A stretch of DNA of 64,000 nt from Tenrec ecaudatus. Its lineage: Eukaryota; Chordata; Mammalia; Afrosoricida; Tenrecidae. The stretch's first letter is position 1; each line of letters opens with the position of its first letter. Below are positions 21,119 through 32,284 of the stretch, piece after piece. Under the pieces are notes generated by a model, which saw only the letters and a list, made by a program, of their open reading frames with translations, was not told where the DNA came from and did not search any database. Both the position numbers and the translations under genes were made by a program. The stretch is from positions 142,324,025-142,388,024 of the forward strand of contig NC_134539.1 of the NCBI RefSeq assembly GCF_050624435.1. The letters run 5' to 3'.

Positions 21119-21432
21119 GCCATTGCCCCCGAAACACAGATTTCATGGCCATTCCATGCTGTCCGGTCTAGCGCATCCCTGAGATCTGTTACAGATGGGA
21201 CCATTGTTATCCATAAGGTTTTCATTGGCTGATTTTCAGAATTCACCTGTCAGGTCTTTCTTCCCAGTCCATCCTCATCTGGAAGCCCCCCTCCTCCCCC
21301 GCCCCCGAAACACGTTCAGTATCCCAGCAACACACAGGTGGTGGCTGCATGATGTGCACTGGCCAGAAATCCAACCAGGGTCTTCTGCTTGGAATGGGAC
21401 AATTCTGCCACTGAGCCGCCCCGACCATGGCA
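21117..21432 (-). repeat. tRNA-Gly-headed SINE with BovB-like body
   Basis: On the minus strand the head (21430-21354) reads GGCGGCTCAGTGGCAGAATT then TTGGATTTCTGGCCAGTGCA. This parallels tRNA-Gly (GGTTCAGTGGTAGAATT ... TTCGATTCCCGGCCAATGCA) with A- and B-box positions kept. The body then shows GGCTTCCAGATGAGGATGG, GGGAAGAAAGACCTGACAGG and CAGCCAATGAAAACCTTATG, and ends near ATCTGTAACAGATCTCAGGG. This differs from the AfroSINE head. I recall similar sequence in other afrotherians, but no family name is certain. Confidence 0.6.
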
Positions 21433-21434
21433 AC

Positions 21435-22284
21435 CTCCGTCCCAGGCTTTCAGCAAGTGTGCTAATATGGAATCTGTCCATCAGGGTGATAGTAAAGACA
21501 CCCCCTCAGGACGTTCTCTTCTGATCCATCCTGGCAAGCTCCTTCCCATTCCTAAGCTAGCAGTTATCCAGCCTCTGAAAACCTTTGCAATAGCCACCCA
21601 AGATTGGGTCCACTGAACTATTTTCGTCTTGCCAAGTGGGTTCTAGACTTTTCCCCTGCTATGTATTTGCATAACTGACACGGCAGACAACGTTTTAAGA
21701 TGAGATTCTCGTTTGACATCCGTTATTTGCAACCTTCATTTCTCAACTCTAAAAACTTAGCAGAGATGAATCATGGGTGGAATGAAATTAATGTTCACCA
21801 CCCACAGTAGTTCATTAGCAAAATAAGAAAGTATTTAATGGATTTGTGCTTGGTGTGCCTAAAATGATTTCACCATAACAAAAGGTCGTGAAAGACTAAG
21901 AAAAAGTCTGATGACAATTAAATTGCCTCTCTGAACAGTATTCCCGAATAGAAGAAAACAGAGTCTTAAAATAGCTCATTGTCGAGCTGGAAAGAGATGG
22001 AGAAATCCATAAAGGAAACACAAAGGTGTTGCAAATGGAATGAAAATCTTTTAAAAATACCAGCACAGTACCGCTCTTCGCGTGTACAGAGACCCAGATT
22101 TCCAGGAGGCGCCGTGTTTCTGTGTCGCTGTCGTGGGGCTGACTTGCTTCAGCTAGAGGCTTAGGCAAATGCGATTTGTGTGCTTTAAAAGGGAAACCTT
22201 CGTTCCCCGCACCCCCCCCCTCCCGCCCCCCGGCCAACAGACAGCGAAACTGATTGTGCATCCTGTCCTGACGTGTTCTCGTGG
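21435..22284. other. Unique sequence, no gene recognised
   Basis: Moderately AT-rich. A 162-codon minus frame (21896-22384) runs into the next SINE and has no domain. Confidence 0.4.
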
Positions 22285-22285
22285 C

Positions 22286-22472
22286 TCTTGTACGATCCCG
22301 ACTCATGGGGACCTTAGCGGGCAGAGCAGAATTGTCCCCACAGGGTTTCCGAGGCTGCAAGCCTTTATGGGAGGAGACTGTCACATCCCTCTCACACAGA
22401 CCAGTTGGTGAGTTGAACCGCCAACCTTGCTGTTAGCAGCAGAGCTGCTTCATCACTACAAGAGGGCGCTCC
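22286..22472 (-). repeat. AfroSINE
   Basis: Antisense: GTACGATCCCGACTCATGGG tail, GTCCCCACAGGGTTTCCGAG, GTTGAACCGCCAACCTTGCT and AGAGGGCGCTCC at the head end. Confidence 0.85.
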
Positions 22473-22754
22473 ACTCGCTAATGAAGAGTGATGAAGGAAT
22501 CTCGGATTTGACACTGTGAAAAGAGGTCCTTGGGGCAGGAAGACAATAGAAGAGAATGTTGTCCAAACAAGCATTCTCTCTGCCCTTTCAGAGTTTCCCT
22601 GGGAGAATCCAAGTCCGCCCAGAGGGGTCTTGCAAGGTTTGGTGGTCTACTTCAGACAAATCATCCATTGAAAACCCCACAAAGAACAATTCTACTGTGA
22701 TACACACTCGGTGGCAACTGGCCTATGGGAATTAGAGGCAGAAGGGAGGAGGAG

Positions 22755-22892
22755 GCATCTCCTCCACCACTCTTTGCAGATGAAGCTAAGGAAGCACAGT
22801 GAGGGAAATAGTTTGCTCAAGGGCCTAGTCCGTGGTGATAGAAATGGATAATCTAGTCTGGTCCAAGTGCTGTCTCTCATTATAGCACCTGG
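22755..22892 (+). repeat. MIR
   Basis: CTTTGCAGATGAAGCTAAGG, AGTTTGCTCAAGGGCCTAGT and CTAGTCTGGTCCAAGTGCTG follow the MIR core and 3' half. Confidence 0.75.
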
Positions 22893-22894
22893 AC

Positions 22895-23996
22895 ACTAAT
22901 TATTGCTTATTTCCTTGAGATAAAGGCTTGCCCGCGCTTTAGCATGGGTTCATTTTCACAGTGATTAGTCTTTATGAATGCATCTATTTGAAAGCCATAA
23001 AATTCCTTTAAAATGTCTTTTATTGAAGACTGCATGAATAACATTCAAATCCGACTTCCTTTGCCACCATCCGGAGCCCAGCGCCCTCTACGTGACCCAG
23101 CTCAGTGCCATTCAAACACCATCCCCAGGGATGGCGAGATGGTAGCCACTGGCCTTTGTTAGGTCGCAGCAGGGGTGAGGTTCAGCTGGTGACCCTTCTC
23201 AGGAAGAGGAGGCGCTGTACGGCTGGGTCCCCATGAGGCTTGTTGGTCTGGGTGCTGGCTCTCCCTGCTCCTCTCAGCTCTGGGAGGGAAAGCAAGGATG
23301 GCAACCCAAGTTTCTGTTTCAGATACATTTTGCCCAAAACAAGGGCTGCCCTTTTCTGGTTTTCCACAGCTGCTGTACTTTCACTTTCTGAACTTCAAAC
23401 CATCAACACCAACTTTTTTAAAAATGAGAAATCACTCAAAAGGAGGTCAAAGGAAGGTGTGCATAAAATGGGGGGGTGGTCCCATTTGTGTCCTCTCATT
23501 TCACACTCATAATTCTGGACATTTGGTGGAGGGGGTGGGGGGAATGAAACAAGCCAAAATCCCTAAATACCCCCAAGAGTTCACCTACTCAAAAGAGATT
23601 TTAGTTTGGGACAAAACAGACAAACACATCAGAAGCAACTGGAAACACGAGGCTGGTTACCAATAAGGAAATAACCATGGTGAGTGGCTCCAGGGGATTT
23701 GCACCCCCTTCTTCCCTCTCCAGGAAAGTTGTTTAGAGGAAGTGCGCCTGATGTTGGGTTGATTTAGACTCAACATGGCCCTCAGGGGAGAGGAGCCCCT
23801 CCCCACACCCCCGCCCCGGTTTGGCTAGTCTATGATCTCCGCAGGGGCAGATGGACACATCTTTTCTCCCCTAGACGGGGTGGGTAGGTCAGTACAGTCA
23901 CGGGCTTGTGAAACACTTGCTTTGGGGGCAACCTCCAAGAGGGTTCCCCAAAACTCAGCAATCAAGCTGAATATTTCCTTGCAACATTTTTAAAAA
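22895..23996. other. Unique sequence, no gene recognised
   Basis: No repeat recognised. The 122- and 90-codon plus-strand frames at 23.2-23.7 kb overlap each other and lack domains. Confidence 0.4.
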
Positions 23997-24196
23997 ACTC
24001 ACTGCACTTGAGTCGATTCTGATTCATATCAACTCTATCGGCCAAAGATAAAATGCCCCGTGGGTTTCCAAGACTCTAAAATCTTTACAGAAGCAGCAAG
24101 CCTCATCTTTCTCCGAGGAGTGGCGGAAAGTTTCGAACTGCTGATCCCATGGTTAGCAGCCCAATGTGTGCCCCACTGTACCACCAGAGCTCCTAA
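23997..24196 (-). repeat. AfroSINE
   Basis: Antisense: CTTGAGTCGATTCTGATTCA, CGTGGGTTTCCAAGACTCTA, AAGCCTCATCTTTCTCCGAG, TCGAACTGCTGATCCCATGG and CACCAGAGCTCC head end. Nearly full length. Confidence 0.9.
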
Positions 24197-24494
24197 GAGA
24201 GGATTAGTCCGTGATTTCTTTCTTTCTTTTTGATCATTATTGATCTCTTTTTTTTGCCAACCTTTTACATTTTCTGATGTGGCTCAGCAGGACACTAAGA
24301 GCTCATATCTAGAAATAAAGCAGAAGGTGTTGTAGGTACAAATCACAAAGCCGGGGGAAACTGAGTCCCCAAAGACCAGTCTGCTGTTGCAAATGAAGAA
24401 ACCAAGGAGTCAAGTGTGTTGCCTCCACTCAGTTGCAGACCTCGCTAAGAAACTAAAGAGATGCCTTAACTGTCAGCCCTGCAGAGACTTCTAC

Positions 24495-24562
24495 AAGGGG
24501 CTTCAAAAAAGTTCATGGAAAAAATTCCATGATCTTTTCATCCCATTTTTCCCTGGAACATT
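24495..24562 (+). repeat. Possible mariner-like end
   Basis: GGGGCTTCAAAAAAGTTCAT followed by GGAAAA resembles termini of ancient mammalian mariner-type elements. Short, one end only. Confidence 0.35.
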
Positions 24563-24575
24563 TGGCATAGTAGGC

Positions 24576-24750
24576 TTGTTAGGTGCTGTCCAGTTGGCCC
24601 CAACCCACAGTGACCTTATACACAGCACAAGGAAACACCGCCCGGTCGGGCGCCATCCTCTCAGTTGTTCCTGTGTTTCAACTCCTGGTCGCAGCCGCTG
24701 TGCTGGCCCAGCTTGCCGAGGCCCTTCCTCTTTTGGGCTGCCCTTCTGCC
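24576..24750 (-). mobile_element. BovB/RTE 3' end
   Basis: Antisense tail: TGTTAGGTGCTGTCCAGTTG, ACCGCCCGGTCGGGCGCCAT, AGCCGCTGTGCTGGCC and GCCCTTCCTCTTTTGGGCTG. Strongly 5' truncated. A SINE starts immediately after. Confidence 0.8.
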
Positions 24751-24752
24751 TC

Positions 24753-24937
24753 ACCCAGTAGTGGGCTATGGGTTGAGAAGCTGTTCAAATCCCCCAGGCA
24801 CTGCACGTGAGTCAGGAAGCTTTCTACCCCTGGAAAGATATTTATAGTCTTCGAAACCCCCAGGGGCAGTTCTCCCCTGTCTTACAGGGTCACTGGGTGT
24901 TGGGATCGACTTGATGGCAGTGAGTTTGAATCGGAAT
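24753..24937 (+). repeat. AfroSINE
   Basis: AAGCTTTCTACCCCTGGAAA body, TCGAAACCCCCAGGGGCAGT, ACAGGGTCACTGGGTGTTGG and GATGGCAGTGAGTTTG tail. The head region (GTAGTGGGCTATGGG) is worn. Confidence 0.85.
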
Positions 24938-25349
24938 ACGGGCATGCTTGGCTTGATCAAGCTTCGCTTTATTGCATGTTGAACATGCATGGCCACCCTG
25001 CACCCAGCAAGTGCATCGGTGCCGTTTCTCCCACAGCGTGTGTTCACCTTAAGTCTTTGTCACATTTTGCCAATGGTCACCGCATTTTCAACTTTCTCAT
25101 AATGCGATTGCATACTCAATAGGCCACAGTATAGTGTAAGCATAACTTTTCTATGTACTGGGGAACCAAAACATTCATTTGATTCAGTTGATTACAACCC
25201 GCACTTTGCTGCGGTAGCCTGGAGCTATCTCTAAGTTATGCCTGTTTTGGCTTCCAGGTCCCATCTCCAAAATGTGGTAGAGTCAATGAACTGGCCAAAA
25301 ACAGGACGCTTTCCCCCATCATAAAATGATAACGATGTCCCTAAAGTGA

Positions 25350-26250
25350 ACCAGAAACATATAGAAACAATAGATGTATGAATGGATTTGGGGCCCACCC
25401 TTAATTCTAACCCCAATCTAAGAATAATTACTTCTCCTGACACGGCCCTACTCAATGGTCACCCTCATGAAGCGGTTACTGAAGATATGGGTGCGACAGG
25501 ACAGTGTTGTGAAGAAACCAGATGGTGCCCAGAGTCAATAGCATCTGGGGTCTTAAGGCTTGTCTTAAAACAAGCAACCATCTAAGTGAGGTGTCAGCTA
25601 AGTCCACATGGAAGTACACCAACCTGTGTGATCCAAGGATTGTACATAACAATAAGATCCAAATCTGAAGGAGGGAATGGTATCAGAGCTTACCTTCTGA
25701 ACACCTGGTTTGCAGAAGGCTGTGGGTGACAGTGGGAGCCCCAGTGCAGGGGTCCTACGTGGGCGAAGTCTCCAGTCGAACCCTCAGACCACAGTCCAGG
25801 GTGCAAACGGCCTTGCTGTCAGACAGAGAGCACTGTAAAGTCGATGATGGCAGATCACGATGGCTGAAAATGGAATGCCTTTTCATTCGATCTTCCTAAA
25901 GTCACTTCAGTTGTAATATTTCCTGCTTTCTTTTTTCATATTTTCTGTCTTTTTTTTTTTTGGTCTCTCTTTTATTTTTGCTTCTTGTTTGTGTTAGGTA
26001 TGACTTTCTGTATGTGAACTCCAAGATAACTGAATGTATAGAGACAGCAGCTGGATTCATAATTCCCTAAGGGGATGGCAGGGGAGGTTGAGGATGGTGG
26101 TGGTGGTATATGAGGTGCTAACAACAATGATTAGGAGAAGAAATTGTTCTGAAATTGGTTCTGGTGATGATAGTACAACTCTTCTTATGATCAAATGATT
26201 CAATTGTATGATACGTGAAGTATATGCCAATAAAATTGTTTTAAGAACAT
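25350..26250 (+). mobile_element. Diverged L1-like 3' region
   Basis: A block with CATCTGGGGTCTTAAGGCTT and TCCACATGGAAGTACACCA parallels the 245-bp unit of the other LINE copies. A pyrimidine stretch follows, then TAGAGACAGCAGCTGGATTC, and an end TATATGCCAATAAAATTGTT. An older relative of the AATAAAATGATT LINE. The 3' end is the same family as 62255-62460. Confidence 0.55.
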
Positions 26251-26254
26251 TTTC

Positions 26255-27555
26255 TTGAGCCACTCTGTTTAGAGAGAGAGCTTTGAAAAGTCGTTCAGAC
26301 TCCTAAAGCACACGCCTGATTTCTCTTGAATACTGTCCGTCAGGATTCCAGAAAAGACAAAAATGACCAGGATTGCTAGCCATGGGCTCTCTTTGGATAT
26401 CATTGCTTCCAAAAGGCGGAGTGGTGAGAAGGATCCAGAGACGTCAGGTCCAATAGCTTGAGTGGAAGTCCAAGCAGAGGTTGGCTATCTGGGCAGACTT
26501 CCTCTTGCTCCTGTCCTCCTGCCTTTTCCTCTTGGGCTGTGCTCACTGGGGACTCTCTCTGGCTTGGCTTCTCTTCACATTCAAATGGGTGGTAGGTCTG
26601 ACCTTCAATTCGGGTTTGGCCTTTGTTTGTGGTTCAGGCAGAAGGAGATCTCTATGTGGCTCAGACCAGTTCCTTGGAGTTTGTCGTTGGGATTTGGGTT
26701 TCAACCAGAAGCTAGAATAAGTAGCTGTTTGCCTCCCCTCATCCTTGGTGCCCATCAATCCCTAATGACCTTGAAGAAGAAACAGACAATGGAATGAGCT
26801 TTGCATGTTGCAGTCCGTAGCCTGTGCACTTAGACATTTCTCAATCCATCAATCTCTCTCCCCGTCCCAGTTTGCTAAGACTTGGAGTGTATCCAGTTGA
26901 GGAAGACCCTTTGACATCCAAGTCTAGGGAACAAAGACTATCCTATGCATGTAACCACAGGCGTTCTGGACACAGGAGGAATTCTGAATGAGGCCCACCA
27001 GGGAACTGGTCTAAGAGGGCAGGGATCAGTTCTCTTTAGGGTGATCAACTCATCGAGATTGGCTAAGGACTTTCCTGGCTTTGGCAAGCAAGCCAAGACA
27101 CTTGGTCCCCTTGGCTCTCTGGTGAGCAGCACCTGGGGCGAAGACCACACTGCGCTTAGCAGTCGCTATGGAGGGCTTGACCTTTTCTCAAGAACAGGAT
27201 GGAGCACTGTGTGGCGTAAAGGGTGGACAAACTTGCCTTTCTAGTTTGGGGAGAAGAGCTCCAGGAAAACCTGTCCTCCAATCACTGATAACAATCACTG
27301 ATAAGAATCCAATGCTTTCGGCCTACATCTCTGCTGAAGGCTGTGGTGTCAAAGCCATCAAGAGCTTACTGCTTCCCCTCGGGCCCTGGGGCTGCTGGCC
27401 AGAGGTGTCTGGTGAGGACCCTTGGGTAATTGGAAAGCACTGATGCTGGCCACAGGCGGACTGGAAAGTTCTGGGCATCTGGTGCTTACCACGATTGGAA
27501 TCATGACAGAGAGGATAGGGGTTTGGAACGGCGGTGCCCAAACCTCCAGGAACAG
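26255..27555. other. Unassigned sequence
   Basis: No gene or clear repeat. At 27037-27130 GGGTGATCAACTCATCGAGA weakly resembles a DNA-transposon end (gggtgaccaactcatccc). The 111-codon frame at 26462 shows hydrophobic stretches but no known domain. Confidence 0.35.
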
Positions 27556-27559
27556 AATT

Positions 27560-27990
27560 CCCAAGGCAAGAATTCCCTCCAGTAATTTCTCGACTGCTGT
27601 TTTCATGGGCATTGGTTGTGGATCCAAGTACAATGAAATCTAAAAGCTTCAACTTTCCTGCCCCCCTCCCTCATTCTTCCTGATGGGGCTCATTGGTCCA
27701 GCTGTGAGGACTTCTTGTCTTCCTTATGTTGAAGTGGCATCTCTAGTCAAAGTAGTAGTCATTGATTTTCATCAGCGAGTGCTTCAAGTCTTTTTCACTT
27801 TCAGTGAAAGACAAAGACTTGGTCTACATATTGCATATGATTAATGAGTCTTTCCTCAGCCCTGGTGCTACATTCTTGCTCCTCTCATCCGGTTTCTCAA
27901 AGTATTTGCTCAGCATACAGGTCCAACAAGTACGCTGCAACGCTATGACGCCGATGCACACCTTTCCTGGTTTGAAACTGCACAGGCTCT
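27560..27990 (-). mobile_element. BovB/RTE internal fragment
   Basis: Antisense: TGGTTGTGGATCCAAGTACA, TTGGTCCAGCTGTGAGGACT, TTTTCATCAGCGAGTGCTTC, TATTTGCTCAGCATACAGGT and GCACACCTTTCCTGG, in the order of the region just 3' of the reverse-transcriptase core. No open frame survives. Confidence 0.8.
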
Positions 27991-28194
27991 AAGCTACTTA
28001 AGCACCACCGAGTGATCTGGAATTCACACTTTTCCTATGTTATCCTTAATTGGAGGAGCCCTAGTGGGGTCGTAGGGACACATGGGCTGCAAACGGCAAG
28101 GTCAGCAGTTTGAAACCACTAGCGGTGACCTGTGTGTGACTATGATGCTGGCAACTGTGCCGCTTGTATTTTAAATAACAGCACGGTCACCCGT

Positions 28195-28206
28195 GGTGGA
28201 CAGATT
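28195..28206 (+). repeat. Target-site duplication, left copy
   Basis: GGTGGACAGATT, identical to 29426-29437. Confidence 0.9.
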
Positions 28207-29425
28207 GATTTTTTTTTTTACATTTTATTAGGGGCTCATACAACTCTTATCACAATCCATACATATACATACATCAATTGTATAAAGCACATCCGTACAT
28301 TCTTTGCCCTAATCATTTTCAAAGCGTTTGCTCTCCACTTAAGCCCTTTGCATCAGGTCCTCTTTTTTTCCCCTCCCTCCCCGCTCGCCCCTCCCTCCTG
28401 AGTCCTTGATAATTTATAGATAGTTATTTTTCATATCTTGCCCTATCCGGAGTCTCCCTTCCCCCTCTTCTCTGCCGTCCGTCCCCCAGGGAGGAGGTCA
28501 CATGTGGATCCTTATAATCAGTTCCCCCTTTCCAACCCACTCATCCTCCACTCTCCCAGCATCGCCCCTCACACCCTTGGTCCTGAAGGTATCATCCACC
28601 CTGGATTCCCTGTGCCTCCAGCCCCCATATGCACCAGTGTACAACCTCTGCCCTATCCAGCCCTGCAAGGTAGGATTCAGATCATGGTAGTTGGGGGGAG
28701 GAAGCATCCAGGATCTGGGGGAAAGCTGTGTTCTTCATCGGTACTACATCACACCCTGACTGACCCATCTCCTCTCCTAAACCCCTCTATGAGGGAATCT
28801 CCAGTGGCTGAAAAATGGGCCTTGGGACTCCACTCTGCACTTCCCCCTTCATTCACTATGGTATATATATATTTTTGCATGATGTCTTATACCTGGTCCC
28901 TTTGGCACCTCGTGATCGCACAGGTTGGTGTGCTTCTTCCATGTGGGTTTTATTGCTTCTGAGCTAGATGGTCGCTTGTTCACCTTAAAGCCTTTAAGAC
29001 CCCAGACACTATCTCTTTCGATAGCCGGGCACCATCAGCTTTCTTCGCCACATTTACTTATGCACCCGTTTTTCTTCGGCGATCATATCATGGAGGTGTG
29101 CAGCCAATGATATGATTTTTGTTCTTTGATGCCTGATAACTGATCCCTTCGGGACCACGTGATCACACAGGCTGGTGTGTTCTTCCATGTGGACTTTGTT
29201 GCTTCTGAGCTAGATGGCCACTTGTTTATCTTCAAGCCTTTAAAACCCCAGACACTATCTCTTCTGATAGCCGGGCACCATTAGCTTTCTTCACCACATT
29301 TACTTGTTCACCCACTTTGGCTTCAGCAGTTGTGTTGGAGGGTGAGCATCATAGGGTGCCAATTTAATAAAAGAAAGTATTCATGCATTGAGAGAGTGCT
29401 TGAGTAGAGGCCCAAGGTCCTTCCG
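28207..29425 (-). mobile_element. LINE 3' region with perfect duplications, two internal units
   Basis: Antisense, beginning with a T-run and CATTTTATTAGGGGCTCATA. Bracketed by a perfect 12-bp duplication (28195-28206, 29426-29437), so both ends are exact and the copy is 1.22 kb, 5' truncated. The block with TATTGCTTCTGAGCTAGATG occurs twice, about 245 bp apart (from about 28910 and 29155). Confidence 0.9.
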
Positions 29426-29437
29426 GGTGGACAGATT
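29426..29437 (+). repeat. Target-site duplication, right copy
   Basis: GGTGGACAGATT, the partner of 28195-28206. Confidence 0.9.
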
Positions 29438-29715
29438 TTAGTGGCAGATCCAAACTAGGAAGAAAAAACTAGCTATCTAGTTCGGAAAATTGACAACTGA
29501 AAACCCCATGAGTCACATAGTCTGCTACCATGCTGAATAATGAGCCAATTAGGTTGGAAGACACTCAGAATACACCATGGACACAGGAGTGGAATTGAGC
29601 AGACCAGTAATGGGGAAGATGGCAGTGAACTGTGTGACCTTTATTTCCATTGTACACGGGTTGCCATAGGTTGGAACCAACTTGACAGCAGTTCACAAGA
29701 ACAACATAGGAAGAA

Positions 29716-30445
29716 AGAAGTAGTCCAAGGGTCCCATCAGAGCTGAGAGGGGTTTACAAGGCCACCTGCATTAGCCCAGTGTACTCTGGCGTAGGTAGGT
29801 GTACTGATCATTCTCTACCCAGCCCTCCATGTTCAAGTTATAAGATAAGACTGTATTAAACTAATTGAACTCAATGTCCATGGGAATGTTTACCACAGGA
29901 TCTTTAATGTCAGAGGCATTCAGGAAACATTTTGATAAAAATTGAAGTGGGATTTTAGAAGTGGCATATTAAAATTCAGGACATGCTTTGGGACAAAAAA
30001 ATTTAACAACATATGTGAGTATGGGAAGATCAATCTTTTGAACCATACTGAAGTCCACATCTGCTGAAGCAACATCAAATTGCCCCCAAATAGATCATTT
30101 CTATTATACACATAAGCCAAGTTATCAAAACATTTAAAACATAAGTACAAGGATTATATATACACATCCACTCAATTAATATAGTTTCCTCTCCTGAGAA
30201 TCAATCCATCACTCCATGAAAATCAAGACTTTGTATTTTCAGCCTCTTTGTATTGTGGAGGCGGGTTCTACATCAAAGGTAGACAATGTTCAGCACCACC
30301 GGTGCACCCCTGGCTGCTTGTTCAAAGCATTTGTGGACCACCCTTCATCATTCTTCAGCTTATGCATAGCTCCCTTTTCTCTTTTGTCCCTATTATTTTA
30401 GATCTTTCCACACCCTCTAGTCCTATATTTCCCATTTTGCCCTCC
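29716..30445. other. Unassigned AT-rich sequence
   Basis: No domain or repeat recognised. It lies directly 5' of the longest LINE copy and could contain more of that element, but no coding frame supports this. Confidence 0.35.
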
Positions 30446-30449
30446 TGTA

Positions 30450-32085
30450 TTAAAGAGTGGTGGTGTCACACCGGGGCAAAACACTACGGGCGTGCAACAG
30501 GACAATGAGGGGAACGAAGCAATGAAGTCCCCAGGGAATACCAAAAATAGACTGTGGGGCCAGGGCATGGCACCCTATCAGACTTCTCCAAACACTCCTA
30601 AAGGTCAACAAATGAACTTTGAACTATTTATAGGCTTGTCTATTTTTGTTGTTGGTATTTTTTGTTTTATTTTGTTGTTTTGTTTCACTCTGTCTTGTTT
30701 TTGTGCTTATTATTGTTTCTCCATGTCTATCTAGATAAGATAGGCAGGATAAACAATCCAGAGGAGAAAACAATGGGACTGACAGCTCCAGGGGACATGG
30801 GAGAGGTGGAGGTGGGGTAAAGGAAGTGGGTATTAACAAACCCAGGGACAAGGGAACAACAAGTGATGTAAAATAGCTGTCAAGAAGGGTGTAGGAGGCG
30901 TGGTATGGCTTGATCAAGGGCAATGTAACCAAGAGAAATTACTGAAACCCAAATGAAGGCTGAGCATGATAGTGGGACAAGAGGAAAGTAAAAGGAAATA
31001 GAGGACAGAACTGGGAGGCAAAGGGCATTCATAGAGTTCTAAATGTAGGTACATACATATGCAAATATATTTATATATAATGATAGGTAAATAGATCTAT
31101 GTACATATATTTATAGGTTTAGTATTAAGGTAGCAGATGGATATTGGGCTCCACTCAAGTACTCCCTCAATGCAAGAACACTTTGTTCTATTAACTTGGC
31201 ATTCCATGATGCTCATGTTCCTGACACCATGGCTGAAGACAAAGAGGGTGCATAAGCAAATTTGGTGAAGAAAGCTGATGGTGCCTGGCTATCAAAAGAT
31301 ATAGCTCTTGGGGTCTTAAAGGCTTCAAGATAAACAAGCGGCCATCTAGCTGAGAAGCAACAAGTCCACATGGAAGAAGCATACCAGTCTGTGTGATCAT
31401 GAGGTGTTGATTGGGTCAGGTATCAAGCATCAAAGACCCAGAACAAAAAGTCATATCATTGTGAATGAGGGGGAGTGCAGAGTGGAGATCCAAAGCCCAT
31501 CTTTAGGTAACTGGACATCCCCTTACAGAAGGGTCATGGAAAGATACAAGCCAGTCAGGGTGCAGTATAGCACCGATAAACATACAACTTTCCTCTAGTT
31601 CTTTAATGCTTCCTTCTGTCTCCCCCTCCACTATCATGACCCCAATTCTACCTTACAAATATGGCTAGACCAGAGAATGTACACAAGTACAGATAAGAGC
31701 TGGAAGCACAGGGAACCCAGGCCAGATAAACCCCTCAGGACTGATATTGAAATTAGCAACACCAGGAGGGGAAGGTAGGGGGAGAAAGAGGGAACCGATC
31801 ACAATGATTTACGTATAACCCTCTCCCGGGGGGGGGGGGGGTGGACAACAGAAAAGTGGGTAAAGGGAGACATCGGTCAGTGTAAGACATGAAAAATAAT
31901 AATTTATAAATTATCAAGGGTTCACGAGAAAGGACAGGGAAAATGAGGAGCTGATACCAAGGGCTCAAGTAGAAAGAAAATGTTTTGAGAATGATGAGGG
32001 CAACAAATGTACTTGACACAATGGATGGATGAATAGATTGTGACAGAGCTGTAAAAGTCCCCAATAAAATGATTTAAAAATTACA
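30450..32085 (+). mobile_element. Longest LINE 3' region copy, one internal unit
   Basis: Sense copy of about 1.64 kb. Landmarks in order: CTCCTAAAGGTCAACAAATG, a T/G-rich tract (30640-30720), CTATCTAGATAAGATAGGCA, CCCAGGGACAAGGGAACAAC, one 245-bp unit (CTAGCTGAGAAGCAACAAGT), ACCCCAATTCTACCTTACAA, a 13-G run near 31830, and the end CCCCAATAAAATGATTTAAA. The frames are under 105 codons, so this is untranslated or nonautonomous sequence. Confidence 0.75.
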
Positions 32086-32280
32086 GAGTTGTGGTGCAAA
32101 TAAATTGCATTCAGTTTCTAAAGGTTGGCAGTTTGAGCCCACCCAGCAACGTCAGGGAAGAAGAACTTAATAATTTACTTCCCTAAATATTATAGGCAGG
32201 GAAATCCTATGAAGCAGTTCTAAACTGTAACCCACAGGGCCCGTGAGGCAGAATTAACTTGATAGGAATGAGTGTCAATT
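32086..32280 (+). repeat. AfroSINE, diverged
   Basis: GTTGTGGTGCAAATAAATTG head, GGTTGGCAGTTTGAGCCCAC, GAAGCAGTTCTAAACTGTAA and TTAACTTGATAGGAATGAGT tail. It abuts the A-tail of the LINE. Confidence 0.7.
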
Positions 32281-32284
32281 ACAA

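Larger units (their letters stand above)
28053..29715 (+). repeat. Composite SINE split by a LINE
   Basis: Outside the LINE (28207-29425), a single older element is visible. It has an AfroSINE-like tRNA head (GGAGCCCTAGTGGGGTCGTA, GCAAGGTCAGCAGTTTGAAA). Next come the BovB 5'-type segment TGACTATGATGCTGGCAACT and CGGTCACCCGTGGTGGACAG, then ATGAGCCAATTAGGTTGGAA. A BovB/SINE-type tail ends it (GGGTTGCCATAGGTTGGAAC, TTGACAGCAG). It looks like a tRNA head joined to 5' and 3' pieces of BovB. About 440 bp without the insert. Confidence 0.55.

Noticed and set aside
21354-21430. Possible tRNA-Gly gene
   Set aside because: The head is diverged, lacks an acceptor stem pairing that would fold well and continues directly into a SINE body.
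27037-27130. Possible palindromic DNA-transposon end (GGGTGATCAACTCATC)
   Set aside because: Only about 20 bases resemble a known end and no partner end was found.
28438-28962. 174-codon open frame
   Set aside because: It lies wholly inside the LINE with 12-bp duplications.
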